The position numbers were made by a program, and so were the translations under genes. Shown piece by piece: positions 40,468 through 49,086 of a DNA stretch of 64,000 bases. The notes under the pieces were generated by a model. That model was not told the DNA's origin. It did no database searches and worked only from the letters and a program-made list of their open reading frames with translations. The stretch lies in assembly GCF_004919105.1 (NCBI RefSeq), contig NZ_STGK01000010.1:1-64000 (forward strand). The letters run 5' to 3'. Position 1 is the stretch's first letter. Each line of letters opens with the position of its first letter. Origin of the DNA: Nocardioides sp. GY 10113. GTDB taxonomy: Bacteria; Actinomycetota; Actinomycetes; Propionibacteriales; Nocardioidaceae.

Positions 40468-41910
40468 TCAGCGGGCGGGCGGGCCCACGATGCGGTGCAC
40501 GAAGTGCTCCAGCTGCTCCAGGTTGCGGCACTCGAGCATCTCCACGACCTGCCCGTAGGTCGGCGCCGCGGAGTCACCGGTCCCCCAGTTCCGCTCGTGC
40601 TCGGGGTTCAGCCACCACGCCCGGCGCACCGAGCCGGCCATCCGGCGCAGCACGTCCTCGTGCAGGTCGGAGTAGTTGCTGCGACCGTCGCCGAGGATCA
40701 GCAGCGTGGTCTTCGGACCGAGCGCGTCGGCGTACTGCTCGTCGAACTTGGTGAACGCCCGGCCGTAGTTGGTGCGGCCCCACAGCGCGGCGTGGCTGGT
40801 GCTGGCGGCGAGGTCGGCGAGCACGTCGGCGGGGTCGGCACCGGAGCGGAAGTACGGCGTCACCTCGTGCACGTGGTCGATGAAGGTGAACGCCCGCATC
40901 GACTGGAAGACCTCGCGCAGCGCGAAGACGAAGAGCAGCGTGAACTGGGCGAAGTTCGCCACCGAGCCGGAGACGTCGCAGAGCACGACCAGGTCGGTGC
41001 GGTGCGGGCGCTTGGGCCGGTGGTGGGTGACGAGCGGGACGCCGCCGGTGGCCATCGACGCCCGGACCGTTCGCCGGAAGTCCAGCGGCCCGCGGCGCCG
41101 GGCGTGCTGCTCCTTGGCGAGCTTGGTCGCGAGCCGGCGCGCGAGCGGGAAGATCTCGCGGCGCATCTCCTCCAGGTCGGCGCGCCGGGCCGAGGTGAAG
41201 GCCAGCTTGTCGATGCTGGGCCGCACGGTGACGTCGGCGACGTGGTCGGGGCCCTTCTCCTCGGCGATGCGACGGCGGGCGTCGTCCTCGACGAGTCGGG
41301 TGAAGCCGCCGATACGGCGGGCCGCGGTGCGCGTCGCCTCGTCCTCGTCGGCGCCGCCGGCCATCAGCGCGGCGATGATCTGCTCGGTGAGCTCCTGGGG
41401 CGAGACCCGCTGCAGGGCGGTGTAGGCCGACCAGGAGGAGAGGCCCGGGCCGCGACCGGGCATGGCACCGAACCGGGCCATCATCTCCGCGGCCAGCTCG
41501 CGCATCTGCTGGGCGTCGTACTCGCCGGACTCCATCGCCTCCGCGAGGCGGTCGCGGAACTCCTGCAGCGCCGCCGCGTTGTCGCGGACCCGGCCCTGCT
41601 CGGCGCCGTCCCCGCCACCGTCGTCACCGGTGGCGCGGGCGGCACCGTCGCCGACCATCGCCGGGAAGTAGACGTCGAAGAGGGCGTCGAACGTGGTCCG
41701 GTGCGACTGCCTCTTCAGCAGCGTGGCGGCGAAGGCGTCCCGGACCGTGCCCCGCTCACCCCAGGGCAGCGCGGAGAGGGCGGCCACGCTGTCGATGTCC
41801 TCGGCGAGCGAGACCGAGAGGCCCGCGCCACGCAGCGCCTCGATGAAGGCGAGGTGCCGGTCGAGCAGCCCGGAGCGGTACTCCTCGACGGGGGCGGGGC
41901 CGTCGGCCAT
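40468..41910 (-). CDS. VWA-domain CoxE-like protein
   Basis: A 480-residue protein. The C-terminal half is a von Willebrand factor A domain (CoxE type), with MIDAS motif DVSGS near 307, a Thr in TSHAALWGRTNYG and the Asp in LGDGRSNYSD. The N-terminal half is helical and acidic. CoxE-like VWA proteins work with MoxR ATPases as metal-insertion or assembly chaperones. The start is 1 bp after the MoxR stop, so the two form an operon. Confidence 0.9.
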   Translation of the reverse strand: MADGPAPVEEYRSGLLDRHLAFIEALRGAGLSVSLAEDIDSVAALSALPWGERGTVRDAFAATLLKRQSHRTTFDALFDVYFPAMVGDGAARATGDDGGGDGAEQGRVRDNAAALQEFRDRLAEAMESGEYDAQQMRELAAEMMARFGAMPGRGPGLSSWSAYTALQRVSPQELTEQIIAALMAGGADEDEATRTAARRIGGFTRLVEDDARRRIAEEKGPDHVADVTVRPSIDKLAFTSARRADLEEMRREIFPLARRLATKLAKEQHARRRGPLDFRRTVRASMATGGVPLVTHHRPKRPHRTDLVVLCDVSGSVANFAQFTLLFVFALREVFQSMRAFTFIDHVHEVTPYFRSGADPADVLADLAASTSHAALWGRTNYGRAFTKFDEQYADALGPKTTLLILGDGRSNYSDLHEDVLRRMAGSVRRAWWLNPEHERNWGTGDSAAPTYGQVVEMLECRNLEQLEHFVHRIVGPPAR

Positions 41911-41911
41911 G

Positions 41912-42802
41912 TCAGCGGGCCCCGGGCAGGCTGCGGCCGATCTTCAGCTCCCGCACCGCGCGCTCGTGGTCCGAGGCGTGCTTGAGGACGACGCCGAGGG
42001 TGTCCGTGATCGCCTTCTCGTCGAGGTCGCGGATCTCCAGCGCGATCAGGGTGCGCGCCCAGTCGACCGACTCGGCGATCGAGGGTGCCTTCTTCAGGTC
42101 CATGTCGCGGAGCCTGCCGACCGTGGCGACCAGCTGCTCGGCGATCCGGTCGTCGATGCCCGGCACCTGGCTGTGCAGGATCTCCCGTTCACGGGCGGCG
42201 TCGGGGTAGTCCAGGTGCAGGTAGAGGCAGCGCCGCTTCACCGCCTCGGAGAGCTCGCGGCTGGCGTTGGAGGTCAGCACCACGAAGGGCCGGCGGGTCG
42301 CCGCCACCGTGCCGAGCTCGGGGATGGTGACCTGGAAGTCGCTGAGCACCTCGAGCAGCAGGCCCTCGACCTCGATGTCGGTCTTGTCGACCTCGTCGAT
42401 GAGCAGGACGGTCGGCTCCTCGCGCCGGATCGCGGTGAGCAGCGGCCGGGTGAGCAGGAACTCCTCGGCGAAGATGTCGTCGTGGGTGCGGCCCCAGTCC
42501 GGCGCGTCGGCGCCCTTGGGCTCGGCCTGGATGCGCAGCAGCTGCTTCTTGTAGTTCCACTCGTAGAGCGCGCGGGCCTCGTCCAGACCCTCGTAGCACT
42601 GGAGCCGGACCAGGTCGGCGCCGGTGGCGCGGCTGACCGCCTTCGCCAGCTCGGTCTTCCCGACGCCGGCGGGGCCCTCGAGCAGCAGCGGCTTCTCCAG
42701 CGCGCCGGCGAGGAACGCGGTGGTCGCCGTCGCGTGGTCGGTCAGGTAGCCGGTGGCGTTCAGGCGGGCGGCCGCGTCGGCCGGCGAGGCGAACCAGGTC
42801 AT
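41912..42802 (-). CDS. MoxR family AAA+ ATPase
   Basis: A 296-residue ATPase. Walker A is GPAGVGKT (43-50), Walker B VLLIDEVDK near 128, sensor/Arg-finger elements include LTSNASRELSEAVKRRCLYLHLDYP. MoxR proteins act with VWA partners as assembly chaperones, which fits the adjacent gene. The ATG at 42802 is preferred over the longer frame because CAGGAT lies 7 nt upstream; a longer start at 42952 would overlap the next gene. Confidence 0.93.
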   Translation of the reverse strand: MTWFASPADAAARLNATGYLTDHATATTAFLAGALEKPLLLEGPAGVGKTELAKAVSRATGADLVRLQCYEGLDEARALYEWNYKKQLLRIQAEPKGADAPDWGRTHDDIFAEEFLLTRPLLTAIRREEPTVLLIDEVDKTDIEVEGLLLEVLSDFQVTIPELGTVAATRRPFVVLTSNASRELSEAVKRRCLYLHLDYPDAAREREILHSQVPGIDDRIAEQLVATVGRLRDMDLKKAPSIAESVDWARTLIALEIRDLDEKAITDTLGVVLKHASDHERAVRELKIGRSLPGAR

Positions 42803-42927
42803 GGCGCCTATCCTGCCCGCCCGGCGGGCACCGGGTCCCCCGACCCCGGGAGACTTCGTGATCCCGCACCCACGAGGTTGTGCGGATTGCCCCGTGACCG
42901 CAAGGCGCCCGGCCTCGTTGGGGAGGC

Positions 42928-43329
42928 ATGCCCCCGTCCGCCGCCGCGCCACAACGCTGGCTGCGCGCTGCCAGGGTGGCTCAGACCGGCCTCTCCTCGG
43001 TCGCCCTGACCTCGCTGGTGGTCGCGGCCGCGGTCAGCGTCTGGGGGTCGTCGGGCGCCCACGACGACATCGCGGGGATCGGGGTGCGGCCCCAGAGCGA
43101 GCAGGTCGACCGGATCTACCTGGAGAACAGGTGCTCGGTCACCGGGTTCACCGGCGCAGGGTTCAGCCGCACAGGGCTCAGCGGGGACGGCACGCCGACC
43201 AAGGCCCTGATCCGCCGCGAGTCCGGACGGATCGCGCTGGTCAGCTTCGCGGAGGGCTGGCGGATCCACACCGGCGGCGCCCCGGGTGAGCTGATGGCCG
43301 TGTGCCTGGGCCCGGCGACCTCGGACTGA
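42928..43329 (+). CDS. hypothetical secreted or membrane-anchored protein
   Basis: A 133-residue protein with an N-terminal hydrophobic segment (about 20-42, TGLSSVALTSLVVAAAVSVWG) and a soluble part with two Cys (NRCSVTGF and MAVCLGPA), which could form a disulfide outside the cell. The family is unknown. GGGGAGG precedes the ATG by 3 nt. It is divergent from the MoxR gene and convergent with the small gene at 43352. Confidence 0.7.
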   Translation: MPPSAAAPQRWLRAARVAQTGLSSVALTSLVVAAAVSVWGSSGAHDDIAGIGVRPQSEQVDRIYLENRCSVTGFTGAGFSRTGLSGDGTPTKALIRRESGRIALVSFAEGWRIHTGGAPGELMAVCLGPATSD

Positions 43330-43351
43330 CGCGCCGATCGGCTCCGCCGAC

Positions 43352-43591
43352 TCAGTCGACCGCGCGCAGCAGCCGGTGCCGGGTGGCCAGACGGCCGTCG
43401 GCGTCGCGGTACAGCCCGCGGCGGGCCGCCTCCCGCTCGCCGGGCGGGAAGGTGTCGAGCAGCGCGCGGATCTGCTCGCGGCAGCGGTTCGTCTCGGCGA
43501 CGATCTCCGCCACCAGCTCGGTGGCCTGGGCGTTCGCCGGGTCGGTGGCGTGGTCGGTGGGCGCGTGGCGATGCGGTCGGTGGGTCCTCAT
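43352..43591 (-). CDS. small His-rich hydrophilic protein of 79 residues
   Basis: A 79-residue protein. The N-terminus is His/Arg/Pro-rich (RTHRPHRHAPTDHATDPANA), the middle a helix with ELVAEIVAETNRCREQIRALLDT, the end GRLATRHRLLRAVD. No family is recognised. The ATG has an AGGAC site 7 nt upstream. It is convergent with the gene at 42928. Confidence 0.6.
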   Translation of the reverse strand: MRTHRPHRHAPTDHATDPANAQATELVAEIVAETNRCREQIRALLDTFPPGEREAARRGLYRDADGRLATRHRLLRAVD

Positions 43592-43730
43592 GGGCACGTC
43601 CTGCCTCTCCGGCGATGCCGCCCAGACCCCCCGTTGACCCTGAGCCCGGCGCCGCCGATGCGCGGATGCGGTCACACAAGCACACCGGGCCGGCTCCACG
43701 CCGGATTTGGCGTACGACGCCCGCGGGGTG

Positions 43731-43790
43731 CGTCGTCACCTGGATTCCCGCCCCGAGATCGGCATCTCAGGGGCGGAAATCCGTGTGACG
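43731..43790. repeat. 60-bp imperfect palindrome of the CGTCGTCAC type
   Basis: CGTCGTCACCTGGATTCC at the left pairs over most of its length with the right end GAAATCCGTGTGACG; the inner part forms a second stem GAGAT/ATCTC. It lies in a 383-bp gap (43592-43974) with no recognised gene. The CGTCGTCAC end is identical to that of the inverted repeat at 3815-3878. Confidence 0.7.
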
Positions 43791-43974
43791 CGGCCCCTCG
43801 GCGGGCTTGCGGGGCAGGAACCTGCGGGCAGGAAGTACGCCGGGATCAGGCAGCGCGAGCGGGTCCAGACGCCTCCGGGTCGTCATGGCACCAGGACCCT
43901 ACGGGGCCGACGCGGCCGTGCGACCGGCCGAAGGCGCCGGATCCGGCCGGTCGATCCGCTCCGGGCGCGGTCGG

Positions 43975-44718
43975 TCAGTGGTCGCGCAGCAGGCTCCCGT
44001 GGCCGGCGAATCGGTCGTCGATGCCGTGCTCGCGCAGCGCGTGCCACAGCGTCGCGGCGTTGATCGCCACGACCGGCTTGCCGAGCTCCGCCTCGAGGTC
44101 GTTCGCGAGACCCACGAACGAGAGGTTGGTGCCGACCTGGACGATCGCGTCGACGCCCGGGCCGTCGAGGTCGGCGACCACCCGGCGCAGCCGGGGCTCA
44201 TCGACGCGGGCGATGTCGGTCGCCGTGGCGCAGCGCAGCCCGGTGATCGCCGCGACGTCGAACCCGGCCTCGGTGAAGAACCGGCCGACCTCGCGGTCCG
44301 CGACCGGCTGGTAGGGCGAGAACACCGCGATCCGTCGTACGCCGAGCGTCTGCAGCGCCGCGCGACACGAGCTGGCCCCGGTGGTGACCGGCAGCCCGGT
44401 GGCCTCGTGCAGGCGCCGCTCGAAGGCGGCGTTGCCGTCCACCCCGCCCCAGAACGTCTCGGCCGACATCCCCATCACCAACCGGTCGGGCTCCGCGGTC
44501 ATGACGTCGCGGACCGCGGTGTCGATCGAGGCGCGGATCTGCACCAGCAGGGCCTCGAAGCCGGCATCACCGTCCATGGTCGGGTCGGCGATGTGCATCG
44601 ACCCGGCACGGTGGGCGACCCCGGGCACCCCGACCCGCCAGTAGTCGTGCTCGACGACGGTGTTGGTGCTGGGCACGATCACGCCGAACACGGCGCGGGT
44701 TCCGACCACGTTGGTCAC
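43975..44718 (-). CDS. maleate isomerase/aspartate racemase-like protein, catalytic Cys apparently missing
   Basis: A 247-residue protein of the Asp/Glu racemase superfamily, with the repeated alpha/beta halves and conserved PSTNTVVEHDY (near 16), ETFWGG and GKPVVAINAATLWHALR. In maleate isomerases two Cys are catalytic. Here the N-terminal site reads GMSAETF and the C-terminal one VQVGTNLS where SCTN is usual, so neither Cys is at its expected place. It may be a variant enzyme or a binding protein. The GTG overlaps the TetR stop as GTGA. Confidence 0.75.
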   Translation of the reverse strand: MTNVVGTRAVFGVIVPSTNTVVEHDYWRVGVPGVAHRAGSMHIADPTMDGDAGFEALLVQIRASIDTAVRDVMTAEPDRLVMGMSAETFWGGVDGNAAFERRLHEATGLPVTTGASSCRAALQTLGVRRIAVFSPYQPVADREVGRFFTEAGFDVAAITGLRCATATDIARVDEPRLRRVVADLDGPGVDAIVQVGTNLSFVGLANDLEAELGKPVVAINAATLWHALREHGIDDRFAGHGSLLRDH

Positions 44719-45293
44719 GGGGCTCCGATCTCGTTGAGGTGCCGGTCGACGGCGCGGTGGGCGCGCTCCCGGGCGGTGGGCCGGTCCAGCAGGAGGGCGT
44801 CGACGAGCAGGGGCGCGACGATAGCGGCGACCGCGTCGTCGGCGGCCTCCTCGGCCGCTCCGCCGTCCTCGGCGAGGCCGGCGGCCCGCAGCACCGCGCG
44901 GAACGGCGCGAGCAGGTCGTCGACGTACCGGTGGCGGAGGGCCGCGGCCTCCCCGTCGACCGCGGCGGTCGCGGCGAGCGCCTGGAGGAACGCCGCGACC
45001 GGCTTGTCGCGCAGGCGGTCGCAGAGCGCGTCGACCTCGGCGTGCAGGTCGGCGCGCGGATCGCCCGAGCCCGCGCGGGACGGGCTCGGCGCGACCTCGA
45101 TCAGCGCGGCCAGCACCGCGGTCGGCGTCGGCCAGTGCCGGTAGATCGTCGAGCGCGACACCCCGGTGACCTGGTGCAGCCGCTGCGCGGTCAGCGCTGC
45201 CGCGCCGTCGGACAGGAGCAGGTCGAGGGCCGTGGTCAGCACCACCTCGGTGGTGTCGCTCGCCGGTCCCGGCGGTCGTCCTGATCGGGCCAT
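44715..45293 (-). CDS. TetR family transcriptional regulator
   Basis: A 192-residue regulator with an N-terminal helix-turn-helix (TAQRLHQVTGVSRSTIYRHWPT, about 37-58) and a helical ligand domain. The ATG at 45293 has TATCGT 6 nt upstream, fitting a leaderless mRNA. It is co-transcribed with the racemase-like gene and divergent from the bicupin gene. The operator arm CGATACA overlaps its own promoter, so it is probably autoregulated and also controls the bicupin. Confidence 0.88.
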   Translation of the reverse strand: MARSGRPPGPASDTTEVVLTTALDLLLSDGAAALTAQRLHQVTGVSRSTIYRHWPTPTAVLAALIEVAPSPSRAGSGDPRADLHAEVDALCDRLRDKPVAAFLQALAATAAVDGEAAALRHRYVDDLLAPFRAVLRAAGLAEDGGAAEEAADDAVAAIVAPLLVDALLLDRPTARERAHRAVDRHLNEIGAP

Positions 45294-45300
45294 GAGAAAA

Positions 45301-45346
45301 CGATACAGGTTGAACCATCAATGTGATACCAATACATCTTGTATCG
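45301..45346. promoter_or_regulatory. putative TetR operator region
   Basis: CGATACA (45301-45307) and TGTATCG (45340-45346) are perfect complements around a 32-bp, AT-rich spacer that contains an extra GATAC. The left arm overlaps the -10 box TATCGT (45300-45305) of the TetR gene; the right arm lies 36 bp before the bicupin ATG. Confidence 0.6.
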
Positions 45347-45382
45347 CTTATCAACCGGTCCGCCCGAGCCCGAGGAGAGCCC

Positions 45383-46276
45383 ATGCGTCCCCACGTCGAG
45401 ACCATCGACGAGCGCGACCTGATCTGGCACGTCGCCGAGTTCGAGCACGCCACCGGCACCGCCAAGCAGCGCAACCTCTGCTACGACGAGGAGGACGGTT
45501 CCGCCTCGCTCAAGGTGCACTTCACCAGCGACTGGTCGCGGCCCGCGGGCGTGCACGCGGCCGAGACCGAGTGGTACGTGCTGGAGGGCGAGGTGCGGAT
45601 CGGCGACACCGTGCTCGGCCCCGAGGGCTACTGGCACGCCGCGACCGGCGTGTGGACGCCGCCGCTCGAGGTGGCCGCCGGCACGGTGGTCCTGCTCTGG
45701 CGCGAGTACGGCGACTGGACCTTCACCCCGTCCGCGACCGACGCCGTCGGCGTACGGGAGGACCAGCGGCTGATCGTGCTGCAGACCAGCGAGATGCCGT
45801 GGATCGACGTCGAGGACGGCAGCCCGATGCGGTTCGACCTCGGCGGCACGCCGGTGCCGGGGCTCTACATCAAGCTGCTGCACCGCGACGAGAAGACCGG
45901 CTTCTACACCCGGCTGATCAAGGCGAAGCCGGGCTGGGTCGAGCACCCGCTGGCCCACCACCCGTGCAGCGAGGAGGCCTACTGCCTCGAGGGCGGCTTC
46001 GAGTACAGCTTCGGCACGATGTGGCCGGGCACCTACTTCTGGCGCCCGCCGCTGGTGCGGCACGGCGACTTCACCGCGCACCACGAGCTGGGCTGCACCT
46101 GGATCCTGCGCTCCGACAGCGACCTCGTCGACTGGTACACCGAGGACGCCCGGATCGAGATGCAGGGCACCCCGACCAACTGGGGCGACGGCTTCCCGCT
46201 GAGCGCGGCGCCGGTGCCGGTGCAGCCGGTGCGCTCCCGCAGTCTCGGACGCTGGGCGGACCCGACGTACCAGTGA
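45383..46276 (+). CDS. bicupin protein
   Basis: A 297-residue protein with two cupin domains. The first (about 30-115) contains HAAETEWYVLEGEVRIG, the second (about 155-240) HHPCSEEAYCLEGGFEYS and WRPPLVRHGDF with metal-binding His and Glu. Such bicupins act as dioxygenases, isomerases or decarboxylases; a related DUF4437 family exists. A GAGGAG site lies 8 nt before the ATG. It is divergent from the TetR-racemase pair, which may share its pathway. Confidence 0.85.
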   Translation: MRPHVETIDERDLIWHVAEFEHATGTAKQRNLCYDEEDGSASLKVHFTSDWSRPAGVHAAETEWYVLEGEVRIGDTVLGPEGYWHAATGVWTPPLEVAAGTVVLLWREYGDWTFTPSATDAVGVREDQRLIVLQTSEMPWIDVEDGSPMRFDLGGTPVPGLYIKLLHRDEKTGFYTRLIKAKPGWVEHPLAHHPCSEEAYCLEGGFEYSFGTMWPGTYFWRPPLVRHGDFTAHHELGCTWILRSDSDLVDWYTEDARIEMQGTPTNWGDGFPLSAAPVPVQPVRSRSLGRWADPTYQ

Positions 46277-46324
46277 TCCGACCGCGTCCGGCCCCTGCGC
46301 GTGTCCCCGCGACCCCGGACGCGA

Positions 46325-46358
46325 CGAAGCCCCGCCCGAGGACCCGGGCGGGGCTTCG
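46325..46358 (+). terminator. terminator of the bicupin gene
   Basis: CGAAGCCCCGCCCG pairs perfectly (14 bp) with CGGGCGGGGCTTCG around a 6-nt loop, 48 nt past the stop. Confidence 0.8.
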
Positions 46359-46545
46359 GCCTTCTCGGCGGTCCATCGACGATGGCGTCACCCATGGGGG
46401 AACAGCTCGTCGGCATGATCGCTGCAGGCCCGGGAGGTCATGTCGACCGCACCCCGCCCTCGCCGTCGACCTAGTGCTTCGGGGAGACCACGGCGCCACC
46501 CTAGCCAGGCCGGGACGACCAGACCCGGAACAGACCCGGAAATGA

Positions 46546-46581
46546 CAAGATCCGGACCCACAACCGTGGGTCCGGATCTTG
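46546..46581 (-). terminator. terminator of tRNA-Ser
   Basis: CAAGATCCGGACCCAC pairs perfectly (16 bp) with GTGGGTCCGGATCTTG around a 4-nt loop, 24 nt past the tRNA 3' end on the minus strand. Confidence 0.8.
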
Positions 46582-46605
46582 CAGATGTCGTCCGACATCA
46601 CAGGG

Positions 46606-46692
46606 CGGTGGCGGAGGGATTTGAACCCTCGGTGGGCTTGCACCCACAAACGCTTTCGAGGCGTTCTCCTTAGGCCGCTCGGACACGCCACC
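46606..46692 (-). tRNA. tRNA-Ser (anticodon CGA)
   Basis: The minus strand forms a class II tRNA: acceptor stem GGTGGCG/CGCCACC, anticodon stem AACGC/GCGTT around CTCGAAA, long variable arm TGTGGGTGCAAGCCCAC, T arm with GGTTCAAAT, and discriminator G. The anticodon is CGA, reading UCG. Confidence 0.93.
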
Positions 46693-46764
46693 GGGGGAAA
46701 CGTTACCGGAGCGCCTCCCCGGCCCGAAATCGGGGCGCCCCTTCCCGAGCGGCCGTGAGCGGCC

Positions 46765-47766
46765 TCACCAGCGCGGGTGGATCGCCTCCCGCAGCCGGGC
46801 GTCGTACAGCTCGCGGACCCCGGACAGGAACGACTCGGGCAGCGGGCCGATCTCGCCGGCGGCGGCGTTCGCCCGCGCCTGCGACGGGCGCGAGGCACCG
46901 GGGATCACGGTGGTGACGCCGGGCTGCTGCCAGCACCAGGCGATCGCGGCCTGGGCCGGGGTCACGTCCTCGCCGAAGGTCTCCCGGACCAGGGCGCTGA
47001 AGACCGCGGAGGCCTGCAGCCCGGTCTCGTAGTCGACGCCGGAGAAGGTCTCGCCGACGTCGAACGCCTCGCCGTGGCGGTTGTAGCTGCGGTGGTCGTC
47101 GGCGGCGAACGTGGTGCTCGCGTCGTACTTGCCGGTGAGCAGGCCCGACGCCAGCGGCACCCGGGCGATGATCCCCACGCCGGCCTCGGCCGCGGCGGGC
47201 AGCACCGCGTCCAGCGGCTTGAGCCGGAACGCGTTGAGGATGATCTGGACCGAGGCGACGCCCGGCCGGGCGATCGCGGCGAGTGCCTGGTCGCAGGTCT
47301 CCACGCTGACGCCGTACGCCGCGACCACGCCGTCGGCGACCAGGGTGTCGAGCGCGTCGTACGTCGCGTCGGCCTCGATCACCGCGCTCGGCGGGCAGTG
47401 CAGCTGGACCAGGTCGATCGTGTCGACCCCAAGGTTGCGCCGGGACCGGTCCAGCCAGAGCCGGAAGTTGTCCAGCACGTAGTTGGCGGGCACCTGGTCC
47501 ATCCGGCGCCCCATCTTGGTGACCACGGTGAACCCGGAGTCGGCGCCGCCGTGGTCGGCCAGGAAGCGGCCGACGATCTGCTCGCTGCGCCCGTCGCCGT
47601 AGACGTCGGCGGTGTCGTAGAACGTCACCCCGGCCTCGGCGGAGGCCTCGAGCACCGCACGGGCGTCGGCCTCGCTCACCTCCCCCCAGTCCGCTCCCAG
47701 CTGCCAGGTGCCGAGGCCGACGACCGAGGCCGTCCGACCCATCCGAGGGAAGCTGCGCTGCTCCAC
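46765..47766 (-). CDS. aldo/keto reductase
   Basis: A 333-residue NADPH-dependent oxidoreductase, TIM barrel. The catalytic tetrad is visible: Asp in FYDTADVYGDGRSE, Tyr in the same motif, Lys in VVTKMGRR, and His in VQLHCPPS. A C-terminal cofactor loop VIPGASRPSQ follows. Similar AKRs reduce aldehydes, ketones and sugars. GAGGAGGAC precedes the GTG at 47766. Confidence 0.9.
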   Translation of the reverse strand: MEQRSFPRMGRTASVVGLGTWQLGADWGEVSEADARAVLEASAEAGVTFYDTADVYGDGRSEQIVGRFLADHGGADSGFTVVTKMGRRMDQVPANYVLDNFRLWLDRSRRNLGVDTIDLVQLHCPPSAVIEADATYDALDTLVADGVVAAYGVSVETCDQALAAIARPGVASVQIILNAFRLKPLDAVLPAAAEAGVGIIARVPLASGLLTGKYDASTTFAADDHRSYNRHGEAFDVGETFSGVDYETGLQASAVFSALVRETFGEDVTPAQAAIAWCWQQPGVTTVIPGASRPSQARANAAAGEIGPLPESFLSGVRELYDARLREAIHPRW

Positions 47767-47828
47767 GATGTCCTCCTCAACCGCGTGACGAGGCCCGGTG
47801 CCCCGCCCTCTCACCCGGCGCCGACCGC

Positions 47829-49031
47829 CTATCGGCCGAGCGCCAGCCGGGCGTCGACGGCCGCGGGGCTCAGCACCCGCTTGAGGGCGAGCGCCGCGCA
47901 GCCGACCAACCCGGCACGATCACCGTACGTTGCCGGGAGGATCTGCAGCTCCCGGGTGGCCACCGCGGAGGCGCGCGCGTAGACCGACTCGCGCACGCCG
48001 GCGGCGTAGACGTCGTACGCCGCCGCCATGTCGCCGCCCAGCACGACGGCCTCCGGGTTGAGCAGGTTGATGGCGACCGCCAGCAGCTCGCCGACCTGGC
48101 GTCCACTCTCGCGCAGCAGCTGCTTCGCCTCGGCATCGCCGCCGAGGGCCTGGGCGACCAGGTCACGGACGTGGTCGACCTCGTGTCCCTCCGCCTGCAG
48201 CCGCGCGACCAGCGCCCAGCCGGCGGCGACGGTCTCCAGGCAGCCGGTGTCGCCGCAGCGGCAGGGCCTCCCGGCCGCCTCCGGCACCTTGGCGTGCCCG
48301 AGGTCGCCGGCCGCGCCGCGGGAGCCGGTCACGATGGTGCGGTCGGCGAGCACCCCCAGGCCGATGCCCGTCGAGGCCTTGACCACCAGCAGGTCGCGCA
48401 GCCCGCCGGCCGCGCGGGCATGGCCCAGGTACTCCGAGCGCGCCATCGCGTCGGCGTCGTTGGCCAGGAACAGCGGCGCGCCGGTCACCTCGGCCAGGTA
48501 CGGCGCCAGCGGCACATCGTTCCAGCCCGGGATCACCGGGCTGTCGATGCTCACCCCACGCTCGGGGTCGACGACGCCGGGCAGGCTGAGGCCGACGCCG
48601 AGCACCGACCGGGCGCGCGCGCCCACCAGCCGGGCGAGCTCGTCGGCGACCACCGGCATCACCTCGTCCGGGCCCGCCCCCAGCGCCAGCTCGAACTCGG
48701 CGGCCGCCTGCTCCTCGCCGGCCAGGTCGAAGACGCCGACCTGCGCGCGCGAGCGACCGATCGCCGCCGCGAGCACGACGCCGGCCCCGGCGTTGAAGAC
48801 CAGGCTGCCGGGCGGGCGGCCGCCGGTGGACGCGAGCTCGGCGCCGAGCACGAGCAGGCCCGCCTCGGTCAGTGCATGCACCCGGGCGACGACGGCGGTG
48901 CGGGACAGACCGGTGAGCCGGCGCAGGTCCGACCGCGTGGTCGCACGCCCGGAGCGCAGCAGCTCGAGGAGGTCCCCGGCCGTGGCCAGGTCCCGGCCCG
49001 GATCCCGCTGCACGCCCACCCCCTCGGTCAC
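47829..49031 (-). CDS. ROK family transcriptional regulator
   Basis: A 400-residue protein: an N-terminal winged helix (about 20-75, SDLRRLTGLSRTAVVARVH) and a sugar-kinase-like ROK domain with the zinc motif CRCGDTGCLE near 250 preceded by GHAKVPEA, and the ATP-site-like GVGLSLPGVVDP. It resembles NagC/XylR-type regulators of sugar use. TAAGGT lies 6 nt before the GTG, a leaderless pattern. The target may be the aldo/keto reductase or distant genes. Confidence 0.9.
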   Translation of the reverse strand: MTEGVGVQRDPGRDLATAGDLLELLRSGRATTRSDLRRLTGLSRTAVVARVHALTEAGLLVLGAELASTGGRPPGSLVFNAGAGVVLAAAIGRSRAQVGVFDLAGEEQAAAEFELALGAGPDEVMPVVADELARLVGARARSVLGVGLSLPGVVDPERGVSIDSPVIPGWNDVPLAPYLAEVTGAPLFLANDADAMARSEYLGHARAAGGLRDLLVVKASTGIGLGVLADRTIVTGSRGAAGDLGHAKVPEAAGRPCRCGDTGCLETVAAGWALVARLQAEGHEVDHVRDLVAQALGGDAEAKQLLRESGRQVGELLAVAINLLNPEAVVLGGDMAAAYDVYAAGVRESVYARASAVATRELQILPATYGDRAGLVGCAALALKRVLSPAAVDARLALGR

Positions 49032-49037
49032 AGGAGA

Positions 49038-49043
49038 ACCTTA
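49038..49043 (-). promoter_or_regulatory. leaderless -10 box of the ROK gene
   Basis: TAAGGT on the minus strand, 6 nt before the GTG at 49031. The intervening TCTCCT is not a Shine-Dalgarno sequence on this strand. Confidence 0.5.
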
Positions 49044-49086
49044 GAGCGCGACTCCCCGGCAGGGGCCGCGCCCGGGCGAGGCGGGA

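Noticed and set aside
46388..46480. Tiny frames of 17-29 codons between the two terminators near tRNA-Ser
   Set aside because: One on each strand can be drawn, but neither has a good ribosome site and both sit in terminator-flanked spacer DNA.
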